A program made the translations under genes and the position numbers. From positions 1-21,927 of the forward strand of contig LRSR01005982.1 in the NCBI GenBank assembly GCA_001579985.1: a stretch of 21,927 nucleotides of DNA. The letters are read 5' to 3'. The DNA is from Hypsibius dujardini. Lineage: Eukaryota > Tardigrada > Eutardigrada > Parachela > Hypsibiidae. This document shows positions 1 to 10,053 of this stretch, piece by piece (the stretch's first letter is position 1; the number at the start of each line of letters is the position of its first letter). A model generated the notes under the pieces. The model saw only the letters and a program-made list of their open reading frames with translations, had not been told where the DNA came from and did no database searches.

Positions 1-430
1 GGGACTGATGTCATAGACCTTTAGCTTTTATAAATTGGCCGTTACTCGGCCTCCTCCAAATCCTGACAAATTATGGGCTGATGCCAATTGATTTCAACTT
101 GATTTTTGGATGGGATCATGCCCAGAAAGTTCACGACGGACGGAAATAGATTGACCTTGTCGCAGGCCCATTTTCAGGAAAGAAACTTATTTCTGAAACA
201 AAGTTCTTTCATCTCCCAATTCCCTCAAGCCGAAAAATAACAGACAGTTAAAACGCCAAAAACTAGATATTTTAGTGCCCTATACAAAAATGAAATTAAT
301 TTTTCAATCTAACGATCGATCGCGTGTCTACACGCCAAACTCCCGATGACCAGAAAAAGCGATCTCCTGGATGCTTCCTGCCTAAATGAGACGTTATTTC
401 TTTCACAACTTTCTGAATTTTTGTTATTTT
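1..430. other. Left flank, no clear gene
   Basis: Outside the duplication. Frame 36-149 (+) is open (LLGLLQILTNYGLMPIDFNL and on), and the - strand is also open there. Neither has clear splice partners, so no gene is called. Confidence 0.4.
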
Positions 431-1350
431 GCAATTCGATACTATGTATCAATTAGCTCCTTTAAGCAGTCAAGCCAATCTGGTAGAAGTTTTTCATTTC
501 ATTAAACTGAGAATCAGAGAGGTGTTAAAGATGGCGTAAGGGGAAGTTGTTCTCCCTGAAAAATTTTCACAGCGCGTCCGCCGCGAGATTCTATTCTTCT
601 CTTTGATCCGCAAGAGCCGAAAAAGATCACATTGTGAACATTAAACATATTTTGATCTAAAAAATGCATTTTGAGCGCTGTGTTTGGTGTTTTGTTGAAA
701 ATCGGCCTTGAAAACAACGCGCGAGGTTCAGCCATTACGGTAAATGAAAAAACGCCTCATTTTCAAGAGGGTCTGAGAAAACTGGCGGATCTTTTTTCTG
801 GCGGTGATTCGATGAAAATGTGTTTAAGGTGATCAATTGACCAAAGATTTTTCAAAATTTGTTTACATTTGAGCACATTTGAGAAACGTTGAGAAGCTTT
901 GATCTGTTCGATTTTCGATAACTGTTGCGGATTTACAGGGACAAAACGTTGATTTGGTGCTTGCCGAAGAAGATGGAAAAAACATGAACAAACTCTAGTT
1001 GATGCAGATCTTTTATGATAAAACGAAAGAGGAAAACATTCTCTGTCGAATAAGTGGTGACCTACTTTCCCCCTGCTAAAGGGACGGAGCAACATGTCGG
1101 TGAAGTTAGTCTCAAAATTAAGTTTCCACGGGGTATTTGTTCCTTTTTGAACCAACGCATACGCGGCAACATCTTTCTAGAAGTCACAATTCAGTCACTG
1201 TGATCAATCACCGCGCCACAGGCTGCACTAGTTTCGAATTTCGATAATACACAATTCGTATTGTCCCACACGCTTTATGCTTATATAGCTATCCAGTCAT
1301 TTGTTTTCCACGAAGCATGGCGAGAATACGAACGTAGAAAAGATAAAGCC

Positions 1351-1591
1351 CGTGCGAAATGACCCGGAATTCAGTACATGATACACACACGTAGCAAAAA
1401 CCTTGCACTGACCGAATTAAGCACTTTAACTCGGGTTTGGTAGAACAAGCCATGCGTCAATCGAGTGTGATGGCTTAACTCGGTTAGCGCAAGGCTTTTG
1501 CCACGTGTGTACGTGTAGTTGTGTTCCATTGTGTGTGAAGAAATGGGATCATGCATGTAAATGATACAATCATGCAAATTCATGTCGCACG
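1351..1591. mobile_element. Hairpin-type MITE upstream of copy A only
   Basis: Long imperfect inverted repeats: the outer ends CGTGCGAAATGA and CGTGCGACATGA, and inner arms containing ACACACGT, GCAAAA, CCTTGC, ACCGA and TTAAGC on both sides. The matching place in copy B (about 15485-15505) lacks this block. The open frames here follow the inverted repeat and are not counted as genes. Confidence 0.65.
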
Positions 1592-1792
1592 AAACTCAAG
1601 AGGGATTCAAATTAATCTCCTCAAGCAAACATGATTCAGGTGTTTGTAGGGTCACACCCCTTTCGCACGTGAAGCCCCTCCCCCCTCAATGGATGGACAG
1701 GCACTCTGCCCCCATCGCTCACTTTGTCACACAACACAAAAGGATTCATTTAATTAATATAAAAATCATACACATATACGTACAACAGCGCG

Positions 1793-1926
1793 TACTGTCC
1801 CTCGTTAGACAGGGACAGCGTACGAGTTGTGGAACGTTTAATCGGGCACGCGGCGTTTGCTGTGTGTACGGTGCACACAAGCCGTGCACACGTTCTACTC
1901 CAGTGCGACTGTCCCTGTCTAACGCG
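1793..1926. mobile_element. Small inverted-repeat insertion upstream of copy A only
   Basis: A perfect 16-bp inverted repeat, CGTTAGACAGGGACAG at 1803-1818 and its complement at 1909-1924, closes a block that copy B lacks. In B the sequence runs AACAGCGCG directly into AACACAGTGCACC. The exact ends and target duplication are unclear; GCG sits on both sides. Confidence 0.6.
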
Positions 1927-2179
1927 AAAATACAGTACACCTTTCACTCGGGGATTCGCGTTCTCACAATCCGCTATGTTGAGGACGGGTATTGTGCCTA
2001 ATCATTTCCTCCAGCAAATATTGAACAGGTATTCGTCCCGCCAAAACGTTTGGAATCAGCCTTGACGTACTCGTAGCATATTGTACTACTAATAGTACTA
2101 GTACGAGTACTAGTTCATTGGGATTGTAGCACTGCAAAAAGTGCGCTCAGCTCATGTCGCAGTTTTCGCATCACAAATA

Positions 2180-2456
2180 CCGTATTCCCCCGATCTCAAA
2201 GGACAGTTAAGCCCCACCCCCCGTCATCGGTTGACTGTTCAATCGGATTCAGTGTGTCGTGATTGGTTGAAATTTAAGAGCAACTTGGCAGCGATTGATT
2301 GATTGATTAAGCGGAATTTCTTAACGCAGACATTGAATCAGTTGATTGATTGATTATAGGTAAACAATAGCAAACGGTGATGAACAGATAAGATCCGGGG
2401 TGGATCAAATTAACTGGTAGGGCAAAAAAGTGTCCCTTGAGATCGGGGGAATACGG
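2180..2456. mobile_element. MITE with TA target duplication, upstream of copy A only
   Basis: Terminal inverted repeats of about 26 bp (CCGTATTCCCCCGATCTCAA at the left, its complement at the right) are flanked by TA at 2178-2179 and 2457-2458. Copy B has the uninterrupted flanking sequence (CACAAATCTATAGAATC near 16040-16056). The insertion therefore followed the duplication, or was lost precisely in B. The interior has GATT tandem repeats. Confidence 0.85.
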
Positions 2457-2711
2457 TATATAGAATCATCATCGTCAAACTATGCACATACAGAGTGGGC
2501 CAAAACTTGATGGGGAACAGGTTCGTTTGACAAGTGGCTGATGGGTGAGTGACAAATGAACCATTATGGCAGATCCCTTTGCTGCTATTTCCCGTGATAA
2601 AGTTGAACGGTCACTGCCATATCCGAACATTGTTGCGTGGAATAATTAGTACACTACCCCCTGCATGTGTATGGTGGGATAACTGTTTCCCGGGATCCCA
2701 TTAACTTCTTT

Positions 2712-2717
2712 CACGTG
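2712..2717. promoter_or_regulatory. Conserved CACGTG (E-box) upstream of copy A
   Basis: CACGTG lies about 100 bp before the ATG and is preserved at 16290-16295 at the same distance in copy B, inside a conserved pyrimidine-rich block. It could bind bHLH factors; function is inferred only from motif and conservation. Confidence 0.3.
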
Positions 2718-2814
2718 CTTGCTTCACCCTCCGCCCTCGCGTTTTTTCGGGTCCTCTTCCTCTTCAAGTCAATATTTATTGTGCTATTTTCGGTTGAAGT
2801 GTTCCGCAAGAAAA

Positions 2815-5800
2815 ATGATACATGCTACTAAAATAACCCAAATTTTATCCAGTCATACAATCTTTCACATTTTACTGCTTCATTTGTGGATGGGATCCCG
2901 GGTTGAGGGTAACCCCTTAGGCAATGTCACAATTGTTTCCATCACCTCCTACCAGTACCTCATGGTCATCCCGGGTTACGAGGCAGGCATCGACTACGTC
3001 AACGCACGTTTTCCCAATCTTCACTTTCAGCACGAATTAATCTTTCAAAAGAGCATCTATTCCTGTGACGTTCTCGCGGATTATTCGGTTAATTTCGCGG
3101 CGGAATTCTACTACCGAAGGAAATGGTCCGCGAGTGACCTGGTTATTTTTAGTGCACCAAGTGAGTCCGGTCATATTTACAGTACTGATTACAATGCTCG
3201 GTTTAGAAAAACACTACTTTTTCATGTTCAGGAAAAAAGCCCCTTTAAAAACCGTTTAAATGAAAATTTTAAAAGACCCCCTTTAAATGTATTTTTCTGA
3301 GTGTGTTGCACGAAGTTCGCTCCTGATGCCGATATTTATTTGTCCCAAAAATACAGTTAAACCCCTTGGGCGGGCTTGGGCGGGGTTTCGATAAGAAATA
3401 ACAAATAAAACAGTTGCTTTATAAGCAGTTTATTTGATGATAATGTTCATCACTTTAACATTTATAATTGAAATGAAACATACTAATTTATCATTTATAA
3501 TTTACATGCAATGTGCTACCTATGAAGAAATGTGCGAAGCAAGACATAATTCCCATAATAGAATTCAGAAGTTGCATTCTTGCGAATCTTTGTGCCCTGA
3601 TATTTTAGTTAATATTGTTTCCTTGTAAAAGCATGAACTTTGCCATAAGATTATGCATCGACAGTTGAATATCTTCTGATTTCCTGCGAGATCTTTGCTA
3701 ACCTCTTCGAATTGACCCGCATTTTCCGAATATTTTCGCGTAAATTCAAAAATGTTCAAAGCTGCCTAAACAGGATGTTAGCTACCTGAATATAAACATC
3801 ACTAATCGGCCTAATTTCTGTTGTTAGTGTGCAGTGGGGAACTTCTTCAGCTTGCTCCTATCACCGGATGTAAGTTTTTTTTTCTATTTCAATGCTCTGC
3901 TCAGTCACTCCTGTCTATTTAATTCTCTGACGACTGGGTGCTTTGAACCCCCCCCCCCGGAAAACGGCGTTGATCCATTTTGGATCACTTTCGTGTAGGC
4001 TGCTTAATGCTCATGTGCTACCAACAGAACTCATATGGCAGTTTCCCTGTACATAACGAGTTGTCTTTGTACACACAGTGTGTCATACTCACCAGAAATA
4101 AAAACCACAACAAAGAAGCCTACGCGAAATCGGTTTAAAATTAGCTTCGAGCGCCTATTTCTCCCGTCGAAGTGATCCAAAGGAACACACCCTGCCCTCA
4201 GAGAGTTAGATACAGTGTTAAAATTAACATTTTCTGCTTCAGACTGGAACGTCCCTGTTGTGTCTATGTAAGCTTGCACAATTCAGAATCACTCTTATAA
4301 ATTAGCTTGACTTAGTGGGCATAATTTAGTGTGGGAACCAGCCCGACGATCAGTAACCGGAAAAAATATCCCACCGCTTTGACCACCGCCCCGTTGAACA
4401 ACTCGGTCCTCGCTAATTTCTTCAAGGCATTTCTGTCTCATTTCGCCTGGACCACGTTGTGCCTGATCTGCGATAACAACGACGTCGTCGCCTATTACAA
4501 AGCAAACTGCGGCATCATTAAAACCGAACTGAAACGTCCCAAGTTCGATATTTACACGGTCACAGTCGACAGCAAAAAAGGTCGTGACCTTGTGGATTAT
4601 GACGCGGCTCTAGTCACGGCTGGGAAAAGTGCTCGAGGTCAGTTTAATCGGCTGAGCAAACGTTGCGCTTTTGAGATAACCGCTTCCTCGAATTTCTTTA
4701 CGTAAATATTGATTTCTCTTGTAACGAAATTTTAAATCATTTTGCACGGTCGGCTGAAACATTAGTTTTAGGTCTCCGTTTTCGGTTGCTGTCGATATTT
4801 TCTGTTTTACATTCGGTATCCTTTTTGTGTTATAGTGATCATAATCCTCGCTCGCTCGAATGTCACGCGACAATTCATGGTAGGTTAGAATGGGAGAATG
4901 AAGAGAGAGAGAAAAAACGGGGGTAAAGCGAACACGCAATGACCGTCTCAAGAGTCTGTGGAGTCACATGCTCTTCTCTTTGAAAATTCATCATCATCAA
5001 CGCGCTTCTTTTGCAGATTTTTGCTCACAAGAAAAACATGACACAGGGGGATTATGTGAGTTTGCTTGCCTCTGTCACACTCATTCGACCTTGCTGCCGT
5101 CGTCCGTCTCATCGTGAGCTCTTTTTGATAGGTCTTCTTTTATGTGGAGCCGCACACGAAATCGAACCTTCCGGAGTTCCCCAATCTGGACTGGCGAACC
5201 GGCGACCTTGATGACGAGGTCGAGATTCGTGAAGAACTCCCATTTCTTTTTGTGTTTATATAATACTCTCTCGCACAATCGCGTGTGGATTAACAGGGAG
5301 TGGCAAACTCCCCTAGGGGCGCCCCTAAGGGTCCAGCGGGGGGCTTGGATCCCTGGAACTGTCGTTCGATTCAAAATTTTATTCTTAATAACAATTATGT
5401 TTGGGGTTGAATTAATTAATAAAAACTAAATATAATAAACATATAAAATACAATAAATGTCATAAAAAATTATATGAAATGCATATACTTTAATTACTCT
5501 CTATTATTTTTTTTGATCCCAAATAAACGTTTTGTTCTACATAAAACTCTTGATTAAATGGCAACTCCAGGGGTCTATACCCCTGCTGGACTCTCAGGGG
5601 CGCCCCCCCGGTGGAGTTGCTTGAGTTGCCATCCCCTCGTAATCGAAACGCGCCTCTCGTTGGATTGTGAAGAGCCGACGGGAAACGGAAATGTTGCTGT
5701 TGCAGGTCGCGCGAGTAGCCTTGACTTTACTAATCGTGATCACATTTGACAACGGACCCAGTATCGATCAGCTGCCTAGCAAGACAGCGGCTTTTATTAA

Positions 5801-8511
5801 GAACCGCACGGCCTCGCAATATAATATCACGGTACCACCAGAGCAAAAGGTATAATTGAGAAATCGTTTTATTTTACCGTGCAGATAATTCATCATTATT
5901 GCATCGGTACATGATATTTCGAGCGTAGTGCAAAATGATGATATTCTAGTAAATTTAGAATAAAGTGTGGTAAAGTGATTTGTAATTTAATAATAATATA
6001 TTGCTTAAAGTGGCCTATAGTAATTTTTTAATTGATACTTATACTATTATCAAAAATTAATTATCGTCCAAAGCCTTGAAATAAAACGGAACAAAGATTT
6101 CATTGGATCCCCAATTGATATTCTAATTTCGTCATGATTTGATATGTTATCAATCTGATATACATAGCTTAAACTATGAGGTTAATATATCTATTGACAT
6201 TTATAGTGAAATATGGTCGCGTCGTTTCCAATTTACATGTTCTTTGAATTACATACAATTATTCTTTCGAAAGATAATCTTGTGTTAAATTCAATGCGGA
6301 CAATTTTAGGTTTCCGCCATTGCTGTGTCAGCCTTTGAAACCACCTTGATGTTTGCCCTGATTGCAAACGAGACAGTAAATCGTCCTGAAGCAGACCATA
6401 AACCAAATCTCAACGACGGAGCAAGCTTTGCCAAGGCTTTCCTGAATCGAACTTTTGTCTTGCCCACCGAAAACCTGTACGTCACAAGCGGCGGTGAAAG
6501 GTATCCAGACATTCTCGCATCGCAGCTCAATTCTACGTCCGGATACTTTGAGGTCAGCGACTTTAGGCACGCTTAATCACATCACTATTTAGTTGGCTAA
6601 TTATTGTATTAAACGACCGTCGATCATAAGAAAGCGTTGCCTGATTTGAAATACTCCTTGATCAATAAATCTTTATGAAGTACAAGTCTTGATTTACTGA
6701 CACAGGCACAGGCACGGGATAAGAGGCACAGACACAGACACAGGCACAAACACAGATACAAACACAGACACAGACACAGACATAATTCCCTCATCAGTAA
6801 TTGGGTCGATCACAGTTCGTCGAAACTTGAAAACTATTGTGTGATAGTAGAATGATTATTTCATTTGGTTCATTGCAGCCCGTCTCCCTTTACAATGCCC
6901 AAATGGAAGCGCTTTCAAGGCCGTTCGGGCGGAACTATAGCTGGCCGAAAGGCACTCCTCCGGTTAACGAGCCTTATTGCGGCTTCACCGGGCAAAACCT
7001 AGTTTGCCGAGAAGACAGTACGTCTATTTGAAAGCACAAATGTGGGCGAGGCCACAATGCTTATCACATTTAAAAATGAAAATTTAATTAACACATCTAT
7101 TCCAGCACAAGCTGCAACGATCCTAACCATCGCTGTCGCCTTAGCTGCTGTTCTTGCAGTTATGCTCTGTTTGTTGCCCCTCTCCCGGTAAAGACCCTAA
7201 TCTAATGCGGTTTCCGTTTAATACGAATCAACAGTGTATACAGTAAACTCTATCTATAAAATTCTTCTAATAGTGGCATAAACGAAAAAAAACCTGCAAT
7301 ATTTTGTGTGATGTAAATTGAATTTGACTTGTGTCTGAAATCATTCTATTTTGAGTTTAAGCTGCAGACAAAATTATCATTAGATGAAAACTGTTACCGA
7401 TTCAGCTTACTCTTAAAGACGTGATGCTAATCTGAGGTTCCGCGCATAATTTTTGGATATTTGGAAAACGTCTCACTTGCTCCCTGGGTCTTGTCTGTAA
7501 TTTGCAAAGCTGATGAAATCATTTTTTAAATTATTCAAAATCGAAACACGTTCAAATTGTTGAAATCAAATGGAGCCAAACAAAAAAATGTCAAAACAGT
7601 TTTTTAAATTACTAATAAATCGTAAGTGCAATCTTATATTTGATGTGATGTGGTACCACTGTACCTGGATCATGCTTGTAGAGCACTATGTTTTTTATAT
7701 GTCTTTTATAGGGATGTCAACCAATTCAAAATACGGTTCCGGCTCCGGTTCTAGTTCGGTCTTGTTTGAACCGGTTACAACTGTCCCGTTTTATTGCTGA
7801 ACTGGTCCTTTGCGGTCCGGTCGTTTTTAGAAACCGAACCGTACAAAACCGAACCGGTTCAAACCGGTTCGAAACCGTTTGTAAATATACTGTGATATAC
7901 TTAAAGGAAACTAATTGATCAAGATTCATGACCAGCCACAAAAATGTTTCCATAATGCAAAATACTAGTATTAATGTTTAACAATCAAGTTTTCTCTGTT
8001 TTCACTAGGTGGAACGATTAAACTACTAATGAATTTTTGGATTAATCAATAAATCAATTAGAAGCAGTTTTGAACCGGTTCCAAGCGGTTCGGTCTTTTT
8101 TTGGAACCGGTTCGAACCGGTCACAGTCGGTCCGGTCTTTCGCTCGAACCGGTTGTATTTTCGCAGTCTTTTTAAGAACCGGACCGGAAAAACCGATCAA
8201 ACCGGTTCCTTTAAATGGTCGGATCCGGTTTTTGACATCTCCTAACTATTTTTCTACAAGTACAATTTTTCTATAATAACTGTTTTTCAGGCGTAGCCAA
8301 AAAAACAATACACAATTTTTAACGTATTACCGGCAGGTACATTATGTGGAGACTGGCGCTCTCCGATCAGTGGTGGCTACTCGATTACGGTCCCGGCCTC
8401 TTCAAGGCTCTACAGGCAAGGCGGTACTCAAACTGGACTGATCGCCTTTCCGAAGTGGATCAAAAAGCCAACAACACCGTCTCCATGATGGCTATCGCCA
8501 TTTTATACTAA
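2815..8511 (+). CDS. Copy A: receptor with guanylate-cyclase/NPR-type ligand-binding domain, one TM helix, short tail (12 exons, 568 aa)
   Basis: Exons: 2815-3160, 3828-3869, 4243-4267, 4330-4637, 4836-4879, 5017-5055, 5132-5218, 5673-5849, 6310-6552, 6879-7017, 7106-7187, 8337-8511. All introns are GT-AG, phases agree at every junction, and the total (1707 nt) is divisible by three. The ATG at 2815 is chosen because copy B has its ATG at the matching place; an in-frame upstream start at 2719 is not shared. Residues 1-32 look like a signal peptide (IFHILLLHLW core). Residues about 38-440 match the ANF-receptor/PBP-1 fold: a WNVPVVS motif (131-137), then SPTISNRKKYPT, VIILARSNVTRQFM and AHKKNMTQGDYVFFYVEP, all typical of natriuretic-peptide receptors and receptor guanylate cyclases. 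A W-P-G-P-CGF cysteine stretch (about 455-477) precedes a TM helix (about 486-509). The 58-residue tail has MWRLALSD, faintly like the cyclase juxtamembrane WRI motif, then a stop; no kinase-homology or cyclase domain follows. Likely a cell-surface ligand binder or decoy. The last exon is the least certain: an acceptor at 8290 gives another frame, but that frame is broken in copy B. Confidence 0.82.
3923..4205. mobile_element. MITE in intron 2 of copy A, TTAA-like target
   Basis: Intron 2 is 373 bp in A but 91 bp in B, and this 283-bp block explains the difference. The ends start TTCTCTGA and, inverted, CTCTCTGA, and nearby sub-terminal segments are also inverted (GGATCACTTTC...GTAGGCT against AGCCTAC...AGTGATCC). 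Flanks are TTAA at 3919-3922 and TTAG at 4206-4209, while the empty site in B reads ATTTAAATACAG. This fits a TTAA target duplication with one later change. Confidence 0.75.
5295..5637. mobile_element. Inverted-repeat element in intron 7 of copy A (older than the duplication)
   Basis: Long, degenerate terminal inverted repeats contain GGCAA.CTCC, GGGGCGCCCC, GGGTCCAGC and CCCTGGA in order at the left and in reverse complement at the right. The outer ends resemble hAT termini (AGGGAGTGGC against AGGGGATGGC). The centre is AT-rich. A counterpart is at 18909-19289 in copy B. Confidence 0.65.
6701..6782. repeat. CACAGA/CACAGG microsatellite, intron 9 of copy A
   Basis: Imperfect hexamer repeat with several interruptions (CACAGG, CACAAA, CACAGATA). 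The same locus in copy B is longer and purer. Confidence 0.9.
7710..8243. mobile_element. hAT-like element rich in AACCGGTT repeats, intron 11 of copy A
   Basis: The ends AGGGATGTCAA and, inverted, AGGAGATGTCAA are hAT-like. The sub-terminal regions hold many permutations of GAACCGGTTCGAACCGG. No clear 8-bp target duplication remains. Copy B keeps only the right-hand part (about 21589-21693). Confidence 0.6.
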
Positions 8512-8851
8512 CTGATTCATGAAGAGCCAGATCATATTCGGCCCTGTCAGTTTATACGCCAAGTGTCTTGTCTCGTTTTTTTCCGTTGCATACAACATGA
8601 CGTCATGTCCAAACAACCCTGAATTACTGCACAAGTATTATCATTGAATTCTCACAACCAATACAGCACGAAAATCGAAAAGCGACAACAAGGAAATTGT
8701 ACATCTAAAATATACACTGTAAATAATCCGTTGCGAAGTTGATCCATGCACGCCGGCTTCTTGCATGCCGTGTGGCCAGTTATCCAGGGTATGCACGCAG
8801 GGGTGACGCAGGGGTGACGCAGGGGTAACTTAGCATACAATTTTTCCTAGG
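8512..8851. other. Region downstream of copy A, no gene seen
   Basis: Begins after the copy A stop; no AATAAA polyadenylation signal is seen. Contains the 11-bp tandem repeat at 8795 and no convincing reading frame. Confidence 0.4.
8795..8829. repeat. Three tandem copies of an 11-bp unit
   Basis: ACGCAGGGGTG occurs three times in a row, the last copy with one change. Confidence 0.85.
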
Positions 8852-9000
8852 TGAGTGAACGGTGTAAGGGGTGCGGCAACCCAGTCCAAATGCTGGACTT
8901 TTGCAGGCTCACATTATTAACGGGCCGTGGAACGTCGGTGAATATGGAGCCCATTGACAATTCGTTAACTGAGCTGGACGGCTTGGAATGGCAGGCCTAA
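8852..9000 (+). CDS. Possible terminal exon with CxxC motif (uncertain)
   Basis: After a good acceptor (TTTTTCCTAG) there are 49 open codons, VSERCKGCGNPVQMLDFCRL to ELDGLEWQA, then TAA. C-K-G-C plus a later cysteine hints at a zinc-binding fold, but the stretch is short and no partner exon is identified. The opposite strand is also partly open. Confidence 0.2.
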
Positions 9001-9289
9001 AGCCGCCAAAGTTAACGGGTACACAGCGAGGTGCTGTCCAAAATTGATTTGCAAAAAATGTGATGGTGTCTGTAGTTTGCTGTTTCACATTTAAACTGCA
9101 CAGAAACGGCCTGTAAGTACCGCCAGCAACATAAACATTTCATTTAACTCTGTTGACAGTAATAATCTTGAAACTAAGGATAAATCGGCTACACGAGCGT
9201 CCAGAAGCAGTGACAGAACCATTCGTGAAAAGATAAAGCATCAACTCGTGATTCGTTTTAGCGACAGGAAAACAATTCAAAAATGCAGA

Positions 9290-9955
9290 AAAGTTTACTG
9301 TTGTTGATCTTTGAGAGCTTTGAGGTCCTTCCTGGCTTGTTTGGTAGCGCAATGTCCCGATTGCTGACTTTTCCTCTCCCCGGTATATCCTCTTTGTTGG
9401 TTGAGCTCTTACCGAGAAAGTAAGCGATGAATTCTGCAACAGTTACAGTCTGATTTCAACTACTTCAATGAAACATGCTTAAAGTCACAAACAAATTTAA
9501 GACGGTAAATATTAAAGTCGTGGCTGTTTCATATCACTGAGATACTTGATGCGAGCACAATCAAGTAGTGGCTTCGGTTGTCCATTGTCATCTTCCGAAT
9601 GTTTGACACCCTCTGCAGTCGGGCAGCTTTTTACGGGGACTTCCAGAGGGAACATGTCGGTCAGGAATTTTCCTGCCACATTGCGCTATGCTCTGATCCC
9701 AGCAGCCAAGTACTTCTCCTGAAACAAGTACAGATTTACGTCGACGGAAATCCACATGTACAGATATAATGATTATTAGTTAACTAATTGCTTCTGCTAT
9801 GTGTCTGTGAAAAAGGTACAAGGAAGTGGCCGTAGAAAAATGGCTATTACTTTCTTAGAAAAATAGCTCATCGTTTAATTTTCAACGCTGTCTTCGGGAA
9901 GTCCCTGGGTGGTAAACCCCATCACAGCAGGCGGATGGTGGTTCTCTGACATGAG
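9290..9955 (-). CDS. Possible exons of a second - strand gene (uncertain)
   Basis: Three exon-like pieces on the - strand: 9952-9875 (MSENHHPPAVMGFTTQGLPE, then TAA), 9718-about 9585 after the acceptor CTTGTTTCAG (EVLGCWDQSIAQCGRKIPDR and on), and a piece from 9428 after CTGTTGCAG with a strong GTAAGAG donor, followed by lysine-rich open sequence ending in ...KDLKALKDQQQ in one frame. Phases do not join cleanly and three frames are open in the last piece, so the structure is not resolved. The rest of 9001-10053 shows nothing recognisable. Confidence 0.22.
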
Positions 9956-10053
9956 TTGGAATAACAAAAACCTCAGAACTGAGGTTAATTATAAAGAGAT
10001 CAATTAAATTAAGTAAGCTCCATCAATGGCACTTTCTTAATTGATACCTTGAC

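Larger units (their letters stand above)
431..8511 (+). repeat. Duplication unit A
   Basis: The sequence aligns by eye with 14605-21906 from GCAATTCGAT onward through the whole upstream region, all 12 exons and their introns. Similarity ends in the last exon (about 8451). The 5' block 431-1340 shows no gene; its minus-strand frames change freely between copies. The stretch 1341-2814 holds three inserted elements and the presumed promoter. Confidence 0.8.

Noticed and set aside
514-735. - strand frame starting MAEPRALFSRPIFNKTPNTA, with a similar frame in copy B (14559-14888)
   Set aside because: Amino-acid changes are as frequent as base changes, the C-terminal parts differ completely, and no splice or family evidence supports it.
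1561-2065. Overlapping + and - strand frames upstream of copy A
   Set aside because: They run through the inverted-repeat insertions at 1351-1591 and 1793-1926 and are broken or absent in copy B.
3434-3628. 64-codon open frame in intron 1 of copy A, with an equally long counterpart at 17004-17198 in copy B
   Set aside because: Both are open and alike, but nearly every base difference changes an amino acid, and the first in-frame ATGs do not correspond. This is open by chance in related intron sequence, not a constrained protein.
6306-6570. - strand frames opposite exon 9 (and the same at 19965-20229)
   Set aside because: Mirror images of a well-supported + strand exon with conserved splice sites.
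6701-6782. Possible CRISPR-like or satellite array
   Set aside because: A simple hexamer microsatellite with no spacers, inside an intron of an animal gene.
8291-8490. Alternative last exon using the acceptor at 8290 (RSQKNNTQFLTYYRQ frame)
   Set aside because: A one-base length difference in an A-run puts an early stop in copy B, whereas the frame from 8337 is open and mostly silent-substituted in both copies.
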